DNA of 64,000 nucleotides from Thalassobaculum litoreum DSM 18839 (GCF_900102465.1 NZ_FNBW01000007.1:186001-250000); one strand, 5' to 3'. Shown: positions 1-7,987, counted from the first letter of the stretch. Notes: a model not told the origin generated them from the sequence alone. Numbers and translations are program-made.

Positions 1-2
1 TC

Positions 3-500
3 GGCCAGTGGCGCGGCCTGGAGGGGCGGCTCGAACGCATGGCCCTGGCCGCCCTCGCGGTCCTGGTGGAGGCGGATCGGGCGGAAGCGGCGCTGGAGGT
101 GCTGGCCCGGCTACCGGCGGCCGACCTGAGCGGCCTGCGCGACCGGCTGCCCAGCGAGGCGGACGGATCGAATGTCATCGCGTTGCGGCCCGGCGGTGTG
201 GTCGGCATGGTGGCCGCCCTGGCCGACCCAAAGGTCGTCGGCCCGGAGGTCGCCGGTCTGATCGGCGATGCCCGCAAGGCGCTGCGCGGCGTCGGGCGGT
301 CCGGCTTCGGCCCCGAGGACCGACGGTCGGCCACGGCGGTGAACGGCATGGCGGCCGGTGCGCCCCTGGTGCGTCGTCTGCTGGTGCGGCTGCAGCATGT
401 CCGTACCGCCGCCGAAGGCCGGCTGTCCGACGACACGTTCGCGCAGGATACGGTCCGGTTCCGCACCGGCTTCCGGGCGCTCTACGGCGGTACCGCATGA
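3..500 (+). CDS. C-terminal part of an unrecognised protein (5' end outside the window)
   Basis: The frame is open from the left edge, so the true start lies upstream; 165 residues are visible. No family is recognised. The visible part is rich in Ala, Leu and Arg, looks mainly helical, and has no membrane segment. Its stop overlaps the next start by four bases (ATGA at 497-500), so it is probably translated as part of the envelope operon that runs to 6949. The ATG at 39 could start a shorter protein, but the codons before it read on smoothly and no ribosome binding site precedes it. Confidence 0.6.
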   Translation, partial: GQWRGLEGRLERMALAALAVLVEADRAEAALEVLARLPAADLSGLRDRLPSEADGSNVIALRPGGVVGMVAALADPKVVGPEVAGLIGDARKALRGVGRSGFGPEDRRSATAVNGMAAGAPLVRRLLVRLQHVRTAAEGRLSDDTFAQDTVRFRTGFRALYGGTA

Positions 501-1012
501 CCGACCGGTGGCGGGATCTGGAGGACGACGGGCGCCGGACGGCCGAGACGATCTTCTCGGCCCTGGATGTGGCGCGGGGCCTGACGGATTGCCGTGCTCC
601 GTCCCGGCCGTCGGTCTCGGCCATCTGGTCGGCTCTGGCGACCGGCCGCGCCCTGCCGGGCGGGATCGTGCCCGACGCTGATCTGGACGCCCTGCTGGCC
701 GATGCGGCCTCCGTGGCCTTCCCCCGGCAGGCGGCGGCGGCAACCCCGCAAGACGGCATCGACCGCCACGCCGACGGCGCCCGTCTACGGGTCGTCCCGT
801 CCCTGGGCGCGCCCGGCCAGAGCTATCTCGCCATATCCTTCGACGACCCCACGGCGACGGCGTCGCGCCTGATCGCGGTCGGCGACGGGGCGGAACCGCT
901 GGTATTCGCCCTGCCGCCGCCGGTCGACGGCATGGTCCAGATACTCGTCGACAACTCGGATCCGATCCTGGTCGCTTTGGCGGATGCGGATGCCCGGCTC
1001 TACCTCGTGTGA
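497..1012 (+). CDS. unrecognised 171-residue protein of the envelope operon
   Basis: Not recognised. The start at 497 is chosen because it overlaps the previous stop as ATGA; an open frame in the same phase reaches further upstream but would run through the preceding gene. There is no signal peptide or membrane helix, so it is predicted to be cytoplasmic. The N-terminal half is helical and Ala-rich. The C-terminal half has alternating hydrophobic segments ending in 'ILVALADADARLYLV', suggesting a small beta domain. It lies directly upstream of the membrane protein with the Lon-like domain, so it may be a soluble partner of that protein (inference). Confidence 0.6.
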   Translation: MTDRWRDLEDDGRRTAETIFSALDVARGLTDCRAPSRPSVSAIWSALATGRALPGGIVPDADLDALLADAASVAFPRQAAAATPQDGIDRHADGARLRVVPSLGAPGQSYLAISFDDPTATASRLIAVGDGAEPLVFALPPPVDGMVQILVDNSDPILVALADADARLYLV

Positions 1013-1072
1013 CCGTTGGACGGCGCCGGTCGCGCGCCGACCCGGTACGCGCCTGGCGCGGAGTCCGGGGAC

Positions 1073-2311
1073 ATGAGTGGACGTCTGCGGGTGGTCATCG
1101 CAACCACCGCCGGGCCGAGCACGGTCCGCCGGATCACCGCGGAGGATCCGGCGCTCCGCTCGGTGGTCTGCCTCGCCGGCACCGCCACCGCCCTGCCGAT
1201 CTCCGGCGACTACGACGCCTTCGTGCGGCGGCCGACCGGCGTGGTCGAACGTGATACCGGCCAGCGGGTGTACCGGGTGGATGTGGACCGCCCCATCGAC
1301 GACGGACGGAGCTGGCAGCTCGGGTTCTATCTTGCCCACCAGCTGAAGCTGGCGGACCGGCTGGCCGAGGACGATGCGCCGGCCGAGGGCATCGTCTGGG
1401 CGACCGGCACGGTGGATTCCGACCTCAAGGTTGGGCCGGTGGCGCGTGTGGTGGACAAGGCGCGCCGCTCGGCGGCACTCCTGGCCACCGGCCCGCCCGT
1501 GCTCGCCGTTGCCGCGGTCGAGCACGCCGACGATCTGCCGGCCGGGGCCGCGCCGCTGGCGGTGCGGTCGGTCGACGAGGCGCTGGCCCATCTCGGCCTC
1601 GTCGCACCGGTGGTCCGGGGCCCGGTGGACTGGGACCCGGTTGACTGGGGCCCGGTGGATTGGGGCAGGGCGGGACGCGGTGGCGGGGTCCTCGGCGTCT
1701 CGCTGCTGCTTGGGGGCGCCGCCATCGTCTGGGGGCTCTGGCAGACCCCGCGGTCGCAGCCGGCGACCGAGATGCCACCAGCCGCCGGACAACTGGCAGC
1801 CGGGCAGCCGGCGGCGCCGTCGGCCGGGAGCGTGCCGGTTTTCGCGCCCGCCCGGGTCTCCTTCGACGTGCTCGAGTCCCGGCCGGTCGGCGACGCCTGC
1901 GGACCGGCGGACGTGGCCGATCCGGGGCCGCAGGGTCCGCGCGAGGTCTGCGCGGTGGCGTTCCGTGCGACCAATGCCGGTGAGCGGCCGGTGCGGATCT
2001 GGCTCTATGGCGCGGTCCAGGGCGGGGTGCGGGAATACGCCTCGCGCCGCCGCCATACGGAGCTGGCCGTGGGAATCCTCGCGCCGGGCGAGGCCGCCGA
2101 AGTTCGGGTGCAGCCGCCCGACTGGGTGCGTCGGAGCATCGACGTGCGCGGCCTGCTCGTCCTCGCCGACGGCGACCGTCCCCAGGTCGCCCAGGCGTTC
2201 GGCGCCATCGACCTGCTGTCCAGCGCCGAAATCGATGCGCTGGTCGACGGATTGCACGATCAGGATGTGGAGGTGCGCGAGATTCTTCACCGGGTGATCC
2301 CAGCGCGCTGA
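1073..2311 (+). CDS. membrane-anchored protein with N-terminal Lon-type (S16-like) Ser/Lys domain
   Basis: 412 residues from the ATG at 1073; a TTG at 1016 in the same frame is less likely. Residues about 65-176 follow the outline of the Lon proteolytic domain: 'GRSWQLGFYLAHQL' resembles the helix carrying the catalytic Ser (Ser80 here), 'VWATGTV' and 'LKVGPVARVVDKARR' resemble the Thr-Gly strand and the helix carrying the catalytic Lys (Lys129), and 'VRSVDEALAHL' resembles the domain end. The Ser-Lys spacing of 49 is close to that of Lon. A three-copy PVDWG-type repeat (residues 183-197) precedes one membrane helix (about 206-224) and a domain of about 185 residues, probably periplasmic. There is no AAA ATPase domain. 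Assignment to S16 is by pattern only. Confidence 0.62.
   Translation: MSGRLRVVIATTAGPSTVRRITAEDPALRSVVCLAGTATALPISGDYDAFVRRPTGVVERDTGQRVYRVDVDRPIDDGRSWQLGFYLAHQLKLADRLAEDDAPAEGIVWATGTVDSDLKVGPVARVVDKARRSAALLATGPPVLAVAAVEHADDLPAGAAPLAVRSVDEALAHLGLVAPVVRGPVDWDPVDWGPVDWGRAGRGGGVLGVSLLLGGAAIVWGLWQTPRSQPATEMPPAAGQLAAGQPAAPSAGSVPVFAPARVSFDVLESRPVGDACGPADVADPGPQGPREVCAVAFRATNAGERPVRIWLYGAVQGGVREYASRRRHTELAVGILAPGEAAEVRVQPPDWVRRSIDVRGLLVLADGDRPQVAQAFGAIDLLSSAEIDALVDGLHDQDVEVREILHRVIPAR
1619..1663 (+). repeat. three-copy 15-bp in-frame tandem repeat (GPVDW)
   Basis: Three consecutive 15-bp units encode GPVDW, DPVDW and GPVDW just before the membrane helix of the Lon-like protein. The units differ by only a few bases, so the duplication is recent. 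It probably lengthens the linker between the cytoplasmic domain and the membrane helix. Confidence 0.8.
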
Positions 2312-2371
2312 AATCCGGCTCTGGCCCGTCCATGGCTCCGGTGACGAGACCGTTCGCCGGAGGTGCCAGAC

Positions 2372-2929
2372 ATGGGCAGCACCCGACACCGTTCGATCCT
2401 GACCGCAGCGTCTTCGGCGCTCGGCCTGGCGGCCCTGCTCGCCGCCTGTGTCGCTCCGCCTCCCGTAGCGCCGGAAGGGATCGGCTATCGCCAGGCCCGG
2501 TTCGCCGAGGTCGAGGCGATGCGCGCCTACCGGACCTGCCGCGACGAGGGCCTGGCCCTGGACCGTCAGGCGCGGGCGGCGGCAGAGGCCGCCCGCTATC
2601 TCGCGGTCGCCCGCACCCTTGAGCGCTGCGAAGCCGATCTGGGACCCGATGCCGCCCACCTGGATCTGGAGGACCGGATGCGGGTTTACGCGGTGGCGGT
2701 GCAGAGCCGGATGAAGGGCGGCGACGTCGCCGGCGCCCGGGAGGGGTTGGAGCGCTTCGCCGACGCCTTTGCGGGCCGCGACCTGTTCTTCGACGACGGG
2801 ACGTCCTTCATCGACACTATGGGCCTGATCCTGAAAGCGCATCCGGCAGGGGTCAGGGCGGGGGCCGGGGTGAATGTACCGCGCCGGCTGGCCGACGAAC
2901 TCGCCCGGATCGACCGGTGGGGCCGATGA
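2372..2929 (+). CDS. envelope lipoprotein, function unknown
   Basis: 185 residues. The ATG at 2372 is preceded by GGAGG (2359-2363) at good spacing, which decides against the in-frame GTG at 2363. The N-terminus is a lipoprotein signal (basic start, hydrophobic core, lipobox 'LLAAC'), so it should be anchored in the inner or outer membrane. The mature part is helical and repetitive in character ('RYLAVARTLERCEADLG', 'GAREGLERFADAF'), like degenerate tetratricopeptide-type hairpins. It overlaps the next gene by four bases (ATGA). No family recognised. Confidence 0.7.
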   Translation: MGSTRHRSILTAASSALGLAALLAACVAPPPVAPEGIGYRQARFAEVEAMRAYRTCRDEGLALDRQARAAAEAARYLAVARTLERCEADLGPDAAHLDLEDRMRVYAVAVQSRMKGGDVAGAREGLERFADAFAGRDLFFDDGTSFIDTMGLILKAHPAGVRAGAGVNVPRRLADELARIDRWGR

Positions 2930-3828
2930 TGGCGGTACGCGACAACTGCGGTCGGGCGATTTCGGCGCTGTTGCGTCTCGCGATGCTCGTTGGAGTCCTG
3001 GGTGGAATGCCGATGGGGGCGGCCTGGGCGGAGGAGTTGCCGAGCTGGACGCCGGTGGCGAGCGAGCAGCTGGTCCGTCTTCCGATCGGCTATCTGGAGA
3101 AGGCGGTGGACCGGGATTTCCGGGACTCCTCGCTGGCGGACGCCCTGCAGGACAAGGCGGCGGCGATCGAGGGGACGGCGGCGTCTCTCGGCGCGATGCA
3201 GGCGGCGGCCGCAACGGCGCGCGGTGCCCTTCGGGACGAGAAGCGCCATGCGTTTCTGCGCGCCAAGCAGGACTACGTATCCCTCCTGGGGGCGCGTCAT
3301 GATCTGGAACGCCAGCAGGTCGAGACCCGGCTGGCTCTGTACCGGCGGCTGTTGGCCCGGATCGAGCGGACCGGCGATCCGGGCGGACCGCAAGCGCCGG
3401 CGGCGTTGGCCGGGCAGCGCGCGGCGGCAATGGAGCGTTTCGCGGCGTCGCAGGCGTCGGTCGACATGAAGCTGTTCGCCTCCGCCACGGCGCAGGAAAG
3501 CCGGTACGGCCGTGAATACCGCAGACAGGCGGCCGCCATCGCCGATCTGGCGCGGGCGATCGACGCCCACCCGATGAACGCCGCGCCGCAGATCGACGGG
3601 CGGGCGATCGGCAAGCCGGACTATCTCGCGCATCTGGTGGCCGAGGCCGAGACCGACCTGGCGCTGCTCGACCAGAAGGACCTGATGCTGTCCTACATGG
3701 CCAAGCTCGTCGCCCTCGACGCCATGGCTCTGGCGGACGAGGTGGATGCCCGATCGCGGGACACGGCCGGGCGCCCCGAGCTGCGCGATGTGAGCGCGGC
3801 CGTCGATTTCTTCATAGCCCCGAACTGA
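2926..3828 (+). CDS. exported coiled-coil protein, function unknown
   Basis: 300 residues; the start at 2926 overlaps the previous stop, and a second ATG follows at 2929. The signal peptide ends near 'GAAWAEE'. The mature protein is Ala/Arg/Glu-rich and almost entirely helical, with long heptad-like stretches around residues 60-130, consistent with a periplasmic coiled coil. No catalytic motif or family seen. Next to an ExbB-like channel gene, a periplasmic coiled coil could span part of the envelope or act as an adaptor (inference). Confidence 0.65.
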   Translation: MMAVRDNCGRAISALLRLAMLVGVLGGMPMGAAWAEELPSWTPVASEQLVRLPIGYLEKAVDRDFRDSSLADALQDKAAAIEGTAASLGAMQAAAATARGALRDEKRHAFLRAKQDYVSLLGARHDLERQQVETRLALYRRLLARIERTGDPGGPQAPAALAGQRAAAMERFAASQASVDMKLFASATAQESRYGREYRRQAAAIADLARAIDAHPMNAAPQIDGRAIGKPDYLAHLVAEAETDLALLDQKDLMLSYMAKLVALDAMALADEVDARSRDTAGRPELRDVSAAVDFFIAPN

Positions 3829-3847
3829 CGTGACGGAGGATGCCGTG

Positions 3848-4243
3848 ATGCCGAAAACGCTTTGGGTGGCAGGTTTGAGACTGGTCCTGGGCCTCATCCT
3901 TGTCGCGGGGGGCGAGACGCGTGCCGATCCGCTGGAGAACATGGAACGGGAGCGGGCCCGGCTGATCGGGGCGCTGCTCGACCCCGGCTCGGATCCGGCC
4001 GGACGATCGGAGACGGCGGAGATCGCGCGGCGCCGGCTGATCGACCTGGAACGCATCGCGTTGCGCGACCCCAGGACGGCCGCCGACACCCGGCCGATCG
4101 CCCGCCGCGCCTTCGCCGACTACGACCTCACCTTCCTTGCCCATGCCTCCATCGAGCTGGACAGGGCGGTCCTGGACCTGTGGCTCGAGCGGATCGGGAT
4201 CTCGACGGCGCGGGTAATGGCGGCCCGCATGGGGCGCCGGTGA
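3848..4243 (+). CDS. small exported helical protein
   Basis: 131 residues. The ATG at 3848 is preceded by GGAGG at 3835-3839, better than the GTG candidates at 3830 and 3845. Residues 1-28 look like a signal peptide ending near 'GGETRAD'. The mature part is charged and helical and contains 'ARRRLIDLERIALRDPRTAAD'-like stretches. Its stop overlaps the next ATG (TGATG), indicating translational coupling to the ExbB-like channel gene. No family recognised. Confidence 0.6.
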   Translation: MPKTLWVAGLRLVLGLILVAGGETRADPLENMERERARLIGALLDPGSDPAGRSETAEIARRRLIDLERIALRDPRTAADTRPIARRAFADYDLTFLAHASIELDRAVLDLWLERIGISTARVMAARMGRR

Positions 4244-4788
4244 TGCCCCCGCGCCGCCCCGTCGGGGGCCTCGGACTCACGCTGGACGATGCCGCCCGCG
4301 CGACGGCGATCCTGTTGGCCGGTCTCAGCGGTGCCCTGGCACTCGGCGTCGGGTTGACCGGGGACCGCGTATCGGCGCTCGTGGCCCGCACGGAGCGGGT
4401 GGTCGGTCCCGTCTTCCTGGCCGCGCTTCTCCTCCTCACCCTGATCGCGCTGATCGCCGTGGTGCGCCTCTGGCGCGATCCCGGGGATCGGTCCTGGCAC
4501 ATCGTCGGGCTGCAGGCGTCGGCCGGCATCGCGACCCTTGCCCTCACCTTCACCCTGCTGGGGATCGGCCTCGGCATCGCCAGCCTTTCCACCGCGGCGC
4601 TGGGACCGGAGACGGCCGGCCGACTCGTTGGGGCGCTGACCCGGCGGTTCGCCATGGCGTTCGCCACGAGCATCGTCGGGCTGCCGCTGGCGGCGCTGCT
4701 GCGCGCGGTTCTCCTCGTCCTGGCCGCCAGGGAGCCCGACCGGGCGGTGCCGGACGGGGAGGCGCCAGGGCCGGGGGAAGCGACATGA
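4243..4788 (+). CDS. MotA/TolQ/ExbB-like proton-channel family protein
   Basis: 181 residues with four hydrophobic segments at about 21-39, 54-75, 95-116 and 136-161. The third carries 'TLLGIGLGIASLS' and the fourth follows 'ALTRRFAMAFATSIVGLPLA', the arrangement expected of the two conserved C-terminal helices in MotA/TolQ/ExbB proteins (a Leu-Gly-rich helix, a short amphipathic link, then a small-residue helix with a Thr/Ser in the pore region). The start overlaps the previous stop and its own stop overlaps the next start. Expected role: inner-membrane proton-driven stator powering the neighbouring periplasmic proteins. Remote similarity only; no ExbD/TolR homologue of standard sequence follows. 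Confidence 0.6.
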   Translation: MPPRRPVGGLGLTLDDAARATAILLAGLSGALALGVGLTGDRVSALVARTERVVGPVFLAALLLLTLIALIAVVRLWRDPGDRSWHIVGLQASAGIATLALTFTLLGIGLGIASLSTAALGPETAGRLVGALTRRFAMAFATSIVGLPLAALLRAVLLVLAAREPDRAVPDGEAPGPGEAT

Positions 4789-5276
4789 GGTTCGTCCTGT
4801 TCAACCTGGTCGTCGGCGCCACCCTGGCCTACCTGATCCTGGCGGATCGATGGCATGCGGCCGACCCGCTCCCGGCCGTCACGACGGTGGAGCACGCGGT
4901 ACCGGTGTCGCCGCCGCGCCCGGCGGAGGAGGCGCCCCTGCACGGGGAGCCTCTGCGCGGAGAGCCCCTGCGCGGAGAGCCCCTGCGCGGAGAGCCCCTG
5001 CGCGGAGAGCCCCTGCGCGGTGAGCCTCCTGGGGCGACGGTGGCTGCGGTAGACGGGGACCCGGCCGATCCGGCACCGCCGCCGGCGCCGCGCGCGACGG
5101 TATCGCTCGACCCTGACGCGTCCGGCTCGGCACACGCGCCGGAGGCGGTCGACCGCAACGAGACCGGCGCCGCCAAACCCCCGCGGGAGGGCGCCGGGGC
5201 GGGCGACGGGCTGTCCCGTGAGCTGCGCGATCTTGCACGCGAGATGGAGAGCCGGTTCCTTGCCGGCATACGGTGA
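4785..5276 (+). CDS. single-helix membrane protein with GEPLR repeats
   Basis: 163 residues. One N-terminal membrane helix (about 3-20) and no signal cleavage site, so probably N-in with a periplasmic tail. The tail is low-complexity and Pro/Glu/Arg-rich, dominated by an array of GEPLR pentapeptides (residues 52-81), and ends in a short helix 'LSRELRDLAREMESRF'. It overlaps the ExbB-like gene by four bases. By position and topology it could fill the role that ExbD/TolR or TonB-like partners play next to such channels, but it lacks the conserved ExbD aspartate helix sequence. Confidence 0.6.
   Translation: MRFVLFNLVVGATLAYLILADRWHAADPLPAVTTVEHAVPVSPPRPAEEAPLHGEPLRGEPLRGEPLRGEPLRGEPLRGEPPGATVAAVDGDPADPAPPPAPRATVSLDPDASGSAHAPEAVDRNETGAAKPPREGAGAGDGLSRELRDLAREMESRFLAGIR
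4938..5027 (+). repeat. 15-bp tandem repeat array encoding GEPLR
   Basis: Six units of 15 bp encode variants of LRGEP; the central units are base-for-base identical, so the array is young and probably variable in length. The unit is a multiple of three, so copy-number changes keep the frame. Confidence 0.9.
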
Positions 5277-6182
5277 ATGTCCGCGGACAGGGCCGCGAAC
5301 CGTCCGGCGATGACGGCCCCGGTTGTGCTGGCCCCGGTTGTGCTGGCCGCGGGCCTGGCGTGGCTGCTTCTCTTCCGACCGGAACCGCCGGGCCGGGCCG
5401 GACAGCGTGAGGAACCGCCCGCCGCGGCGACGGCGGATCCGGCGGGCAGGACGCCGTCTCTGACGCTGGCGGAGATCCGGCTGCCCGCGCCTCCGTCGAC
5501 GGACGCTCCGCCGATACCCGGTGTCCGCGCGAAGCCGGAACCGACAGGGGCGCTTGCATCGCGGGCGGCAGGGGAGAGGACGGAGGAGTGGGCGGAGGAG
5601 AGCGCGCCGGAACCGCCGCGACGGACGGCGCCGGAGGGGGGCGGCGACGCGGTCGGCGAGGCGGTGTTGCGGGCGGTGGCGGCGGGCGAAGGACCGGACG
5701 TCACCCTGCTCTGGCCACGGGCCGTGGCCGATCGGCGGCGGCTTGCCGGTCACCTGCTGCGCTGCGGCGGGCTGGCGGTTGCGCTGATGGCGGGGGGACG
5801 GCTGTGGCGGCTGGACGATCCGGCCGGCAGGCCCTGGAACTGGGCTGGGGCCGGGGCTGGGGCCGGGTTTTCGCCGCTGCTCCGCCGGGCGGATGGGCAC
5901 GCGGCGGAGGCGGGCGAGGGGTTGGCGGCGAGGATCCGGCGGCATCACGGGCTGCCGGGCGGGCTGCGGGGCGGGGCGCTGGTGACCCTGGTGAGCCGCG
6001 CCTATGATCGCCGGTTGCTCGGCGGACTGGCGCGGCTGATACCGCAGGGACGCCCCGTTTCCGGACAGGTGACGGCGGCCTATGCGCTTGAGGGGGAACG
6101 GCTTTTCCTCACCGATATCCGCGTCGACGGGCGGCCGCTGACGTCCCGGATCGCGCTCGGGCGGATCGGACGATGCGGCTGA
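5277..6182 (+). CDS. single-helix membrane protein with conserved-looking C-terminal domain
   Basis: 301 residues; the ATG at 5277 directly follows the previous TGA. One N-terminal helix (about 14-33, itself containing a PVVLA duplication), a disordered Pro/Ala/Glu-rich linker to about residue 120, then a globular domain of about 175 residues containing 'VTLLWPRAVADRRRLAGHLLRCGG'-type segments and ending in a beta-rich part 'VSGQVTAAYALEGERLFLTDIRVDGRPL'. The plan of helix, flexible linker and periplasmic domain is like TonB/TolA/MotB partners of proton channels. No family recognised. Confidence 0.6.
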   Translation: MSADRAANRPAMTAPVVLAPVVLAAGLAWLLLFRPEPPGRAGQREEPPAAATADPAGRTPSLTLAEIRLPAPPSTDAPPIPGVRAKPEPTGALASRAAGERTEEWAEESAPEPPRRTAPEGGGDAVGEAVLRAVAAGEGPDVTLLWPRAVADRRRLAGHLLRCGGLAVALMAGGRLWRLDDPAGRPWNWAGAGAGAGFSPLLRRADGHAAEAGEGLAARIRRHHGLPGGLRGGALVTLVSRAYDRRLLGGLARLIPQGRPVSGQVTAAYALEGERLFLTDIRVDGRPLTSRIALGRIGRCG

Positions 6183-6949
6183 TTCTGTCCGCCGCCACCC
6201 TGCGGCGCATCGCCCGGCTCTGCCGCGCGGCCGGGCTCGGAATAAGTCTCGCGGCAGGCCTCGGCGCCTGCGTCTCGGCCCCCGGCCCGCCGCCGGTCGC
6301 GCATCGGGTGACGGCGGGATTCTGGCACGATCCGCCGGCCTGTGTCGTGATCCTGCCCGCCGCCGTGCGGGGCGAGATCAGCGCCCGATCGGCGGAGCGC
6401 GCGCTCGCCCGTCACCTGTCCGGGCGCGTGGCCGGGGTCATCGGGCCGGATGCCCGGGACCGGCTGACCCGCCATTGGGCGCTCGATCTGGCGTCCGAAC
6501 CGGCTGCCGATCCGGCCCCCTTTCTTGCCGCCGTCGAACACCCGCGGCAAAAGAATCGACGCACCAATCCCACCTCGGCGGCACGAAAACGTTTCGCCAA
6601 ACGGGCCGGATGTCCGCACGGACTCGCCCTTACCCTGCGATCCGCGCGCCATTTCGCCCTGGTCTGGAGCGAGGCGCGGATCGATCTGCGGGCCCGGCTG
6701 ATCGACCTGCGCACCGGCGATGCCCTCTGGCAGGCCGACCACCGGGTCTCGCGCGGCGGCGGCGGCGTGCCGACCTCGCTGGTCGGCGTGGCGCTGGCCG
6801 TGGGCCGGGCCGGGCTGTTCGTCGCCGGACCGGACCTGCTGGCTTCGGTACTCGACGACGGACTGCGCGCGCTGATGGCGACCCTGCCCGATACCCGAAC
6901 CTATTCGGCCGCCCCGCCGTCCGGAGTCCCTCCCGTACGGATCCCTTGA
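6173..6949 (+). CDS. lipoprotein resembling the DUF799/GNA1162-type family
   Basis: 258 residues, overlapping the previous gene by 10 bases. Signal and lipobox 'LAAGLGAC' give a lipid-anchored Cys near residue 34. The C-terminal half contains 'ARLIDLRTGDALWQA' and then 'GPDLLASVLDDGLRALMATLP', the layout of DUF799-type lipoproteins, which share a CsgG/LpoB-like alpha-beta fold. A basic, lower-GC stretch (6547-6615) interrupts the middle of the protein and may be an insertion. It is the last gene of the envelope operon; an outer-membrane partner for the ExbB-like complex is plausible (inference). Confidence 0.6.
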   Translation: MRLILSAATLRRIARLCRAAGLGISLAAGLGACVSAPGPPPVAHRVTAGFWHDPPACVVILPAAVRGEISARSAERALARHLSGRVAGVIGPDARDRLTRHWALDLASEPAADPAPFLAAVEHPRQKNRRTNPTSAARKRFAKRAGCPHGLALTLRSARHFALVWSEARIDLRARLIDLRTGDALWQADHRVSRGGGGVPTSLVGVALAVGRAGLFVAGPDLLASVLDDGLRALMATLPDTRTYSAAPPSGVPPVRIP

Positions 6950-7012
6950 TCCTGCAAAGCGACGGGCAGATCATGGGAGCCGGTTTTGCAAATATCGACC
7001 GAGGTGACCGGC

Positions 7013-7067
7013 ATGTCCGGCGGCGCGTCTGGCCCATGAGCACTGGCCCATGAGCACTGGCCCATGA
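7013..7067 (+). promoter_or_regulatory. leader with three overlapping mini-cistrons ahead of the LysR gene
   Basis: ATG 7013 follows a good ribosome binding site (GAGGTG at 7001-7006) and encodes MSGGASGP, stopping at TGA 7037-7039. That stop overlaps ATG 7036, which encodes MSTGP and stops at 7051-7053. This overlaps ATG 7050, again MSTGP, stopping at 7065-7067, which overlaps the LysR start at 7064. All four junctions are ATGA, and the last two mini-cistrons are identical 14-bp repeats. Ribosomes may therefore reach the regulator gene by repeated termination-reinitiation. Confidence 0.6.
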
Positions 7068-7987
7068 GCACTGGAAACATGAGCACTGGCAACATGAACT
7101 GGGATGACCTGCGCTATTTCCTGGCGGTGGCGGCGGAAGGCAGCCTGTCGGCGGCGGCGCGCACCCTGCGGGTCAATCCGGCCACGGTCAGCCGCCACGT
7201 GGACGCGCTGGAGGCCCGTTTCGAGGTCCGGCTGTTCGACCGGCGCCAGGACGGCTACGGCCTGACCGAGGCGGGCGAGAAGCTGGCCGCCCGGGCCCGC
7301 GGCATCGAGACCGAGATGTTCGGCCTGGCCCGCGCCTTCGACGCCGAGGATCGCGGGCTGACCGGCACGGTGGCGGTCACCTCCACCGAATCGCTGATCG
7401 GCCCCTTTCTGATCCGCAACCTGCCGCTGCTGCAGGACCGCCATCCCGGCATCCGCCTGCAGGTCGTCAACGAGTACCGCTTCCTCAACCTGTCGCGCCG
7501 CGAGGCCGATGTCGCCATCCGCATGGCCCGCCCCGAGCAGGGCGACCTGGTGATCCGGCGCATCGGCACGCTCGGCTTCGGTCTCTACGCGTCGCCCGGC
7601 TATCTCGAGGCGCGGGGCGCGCCCCAGGCACCCGGCGATCTGGCCGATCACGCGGTCATCGACTGGCTGGACGGGTTCCCGGAGAACGCGCCAGTGAGCT
7701 GGCTGCGTCAGCAGATGGGCGGGCGGCCGGCGGCCTTCGCCACCAACCCGGCCAGCGCCCGCCTCGCCGCCGCCCGGGCCGGGATCGGCATCGCCCTGGT
7801 GCCCTGCATGGTCGCCGAGGAGGTCCGCGACGTGGTCCGCGTGCTGCCCGGCAGCGAGATCCCGGGGGTCGACCTCTGGCTGCTGGTCCACCGCGACCTG
7901 TCGAAGCTGGCGCGGATCCGCGCGGTGCTGGACTTCGTCCACGAACGCGCCCAGGCGGACGCCGACCGCATCGCCGGCCAGACCTGA
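7064..7987 (+). CDS. LysR-family transcriptional regulator
   Basis: 307 residues from ATG 7064; ATGs at 7079 and 7094 are in frame because two 15-bp units encode MSTGN twice. The start at 7064 fits translational coupling to the leader, while homologues would begin near 'MNWDDLRYFLAVAAEGS' (7094). N-terminal winged helix-turn-helix: 'SLSAAARTLRVNPATVSRHV' then 'FEVRLFDRR'. Residues from about 100 form the ligand-binding domain. Regulators of this type ('SREADVAIRMARPEQGDLV') commonly repress or activate a nearby gene in response to a small metabolite. No divergent target is adjacent; the target is unknown. Confidence 0.9.
   Translation: MSTGNMSTGNMNWDDLRYFLAVAAEGSLSAAARTLRVNPATVSRHVDALEARFEVRLFDRRQDGYGLTEAGEKLAARARGIETEMFGLARAFDAEDRGLTGTVAVTSTESLIGPFLIRNLPLLQDRHPGIRLQVVNEYRFLNLSRREADVAIRMARPEQGDLVIRRIGTLGFGLYASPGYLEARGAPQAPGDLADHAVIDWLDGFPENAPVSWLRQQMGGRPAAFATNPASARLAAARAGIGIALVPCMVAEEVRDVVRVLPGSEIPGVDLWLLVHRDLSKLARIRAVLDFVHERAQADADRIAGQT

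Noticed and set aside
785-3430. Long open frame on the minus strand opposite the envelope operon
   Set aside because: Pro/Arg/His-rich composition typical of the antisense of GC-rich genes; the plus-strand genes have signal peptides, ribosome binding sites and overlaps.
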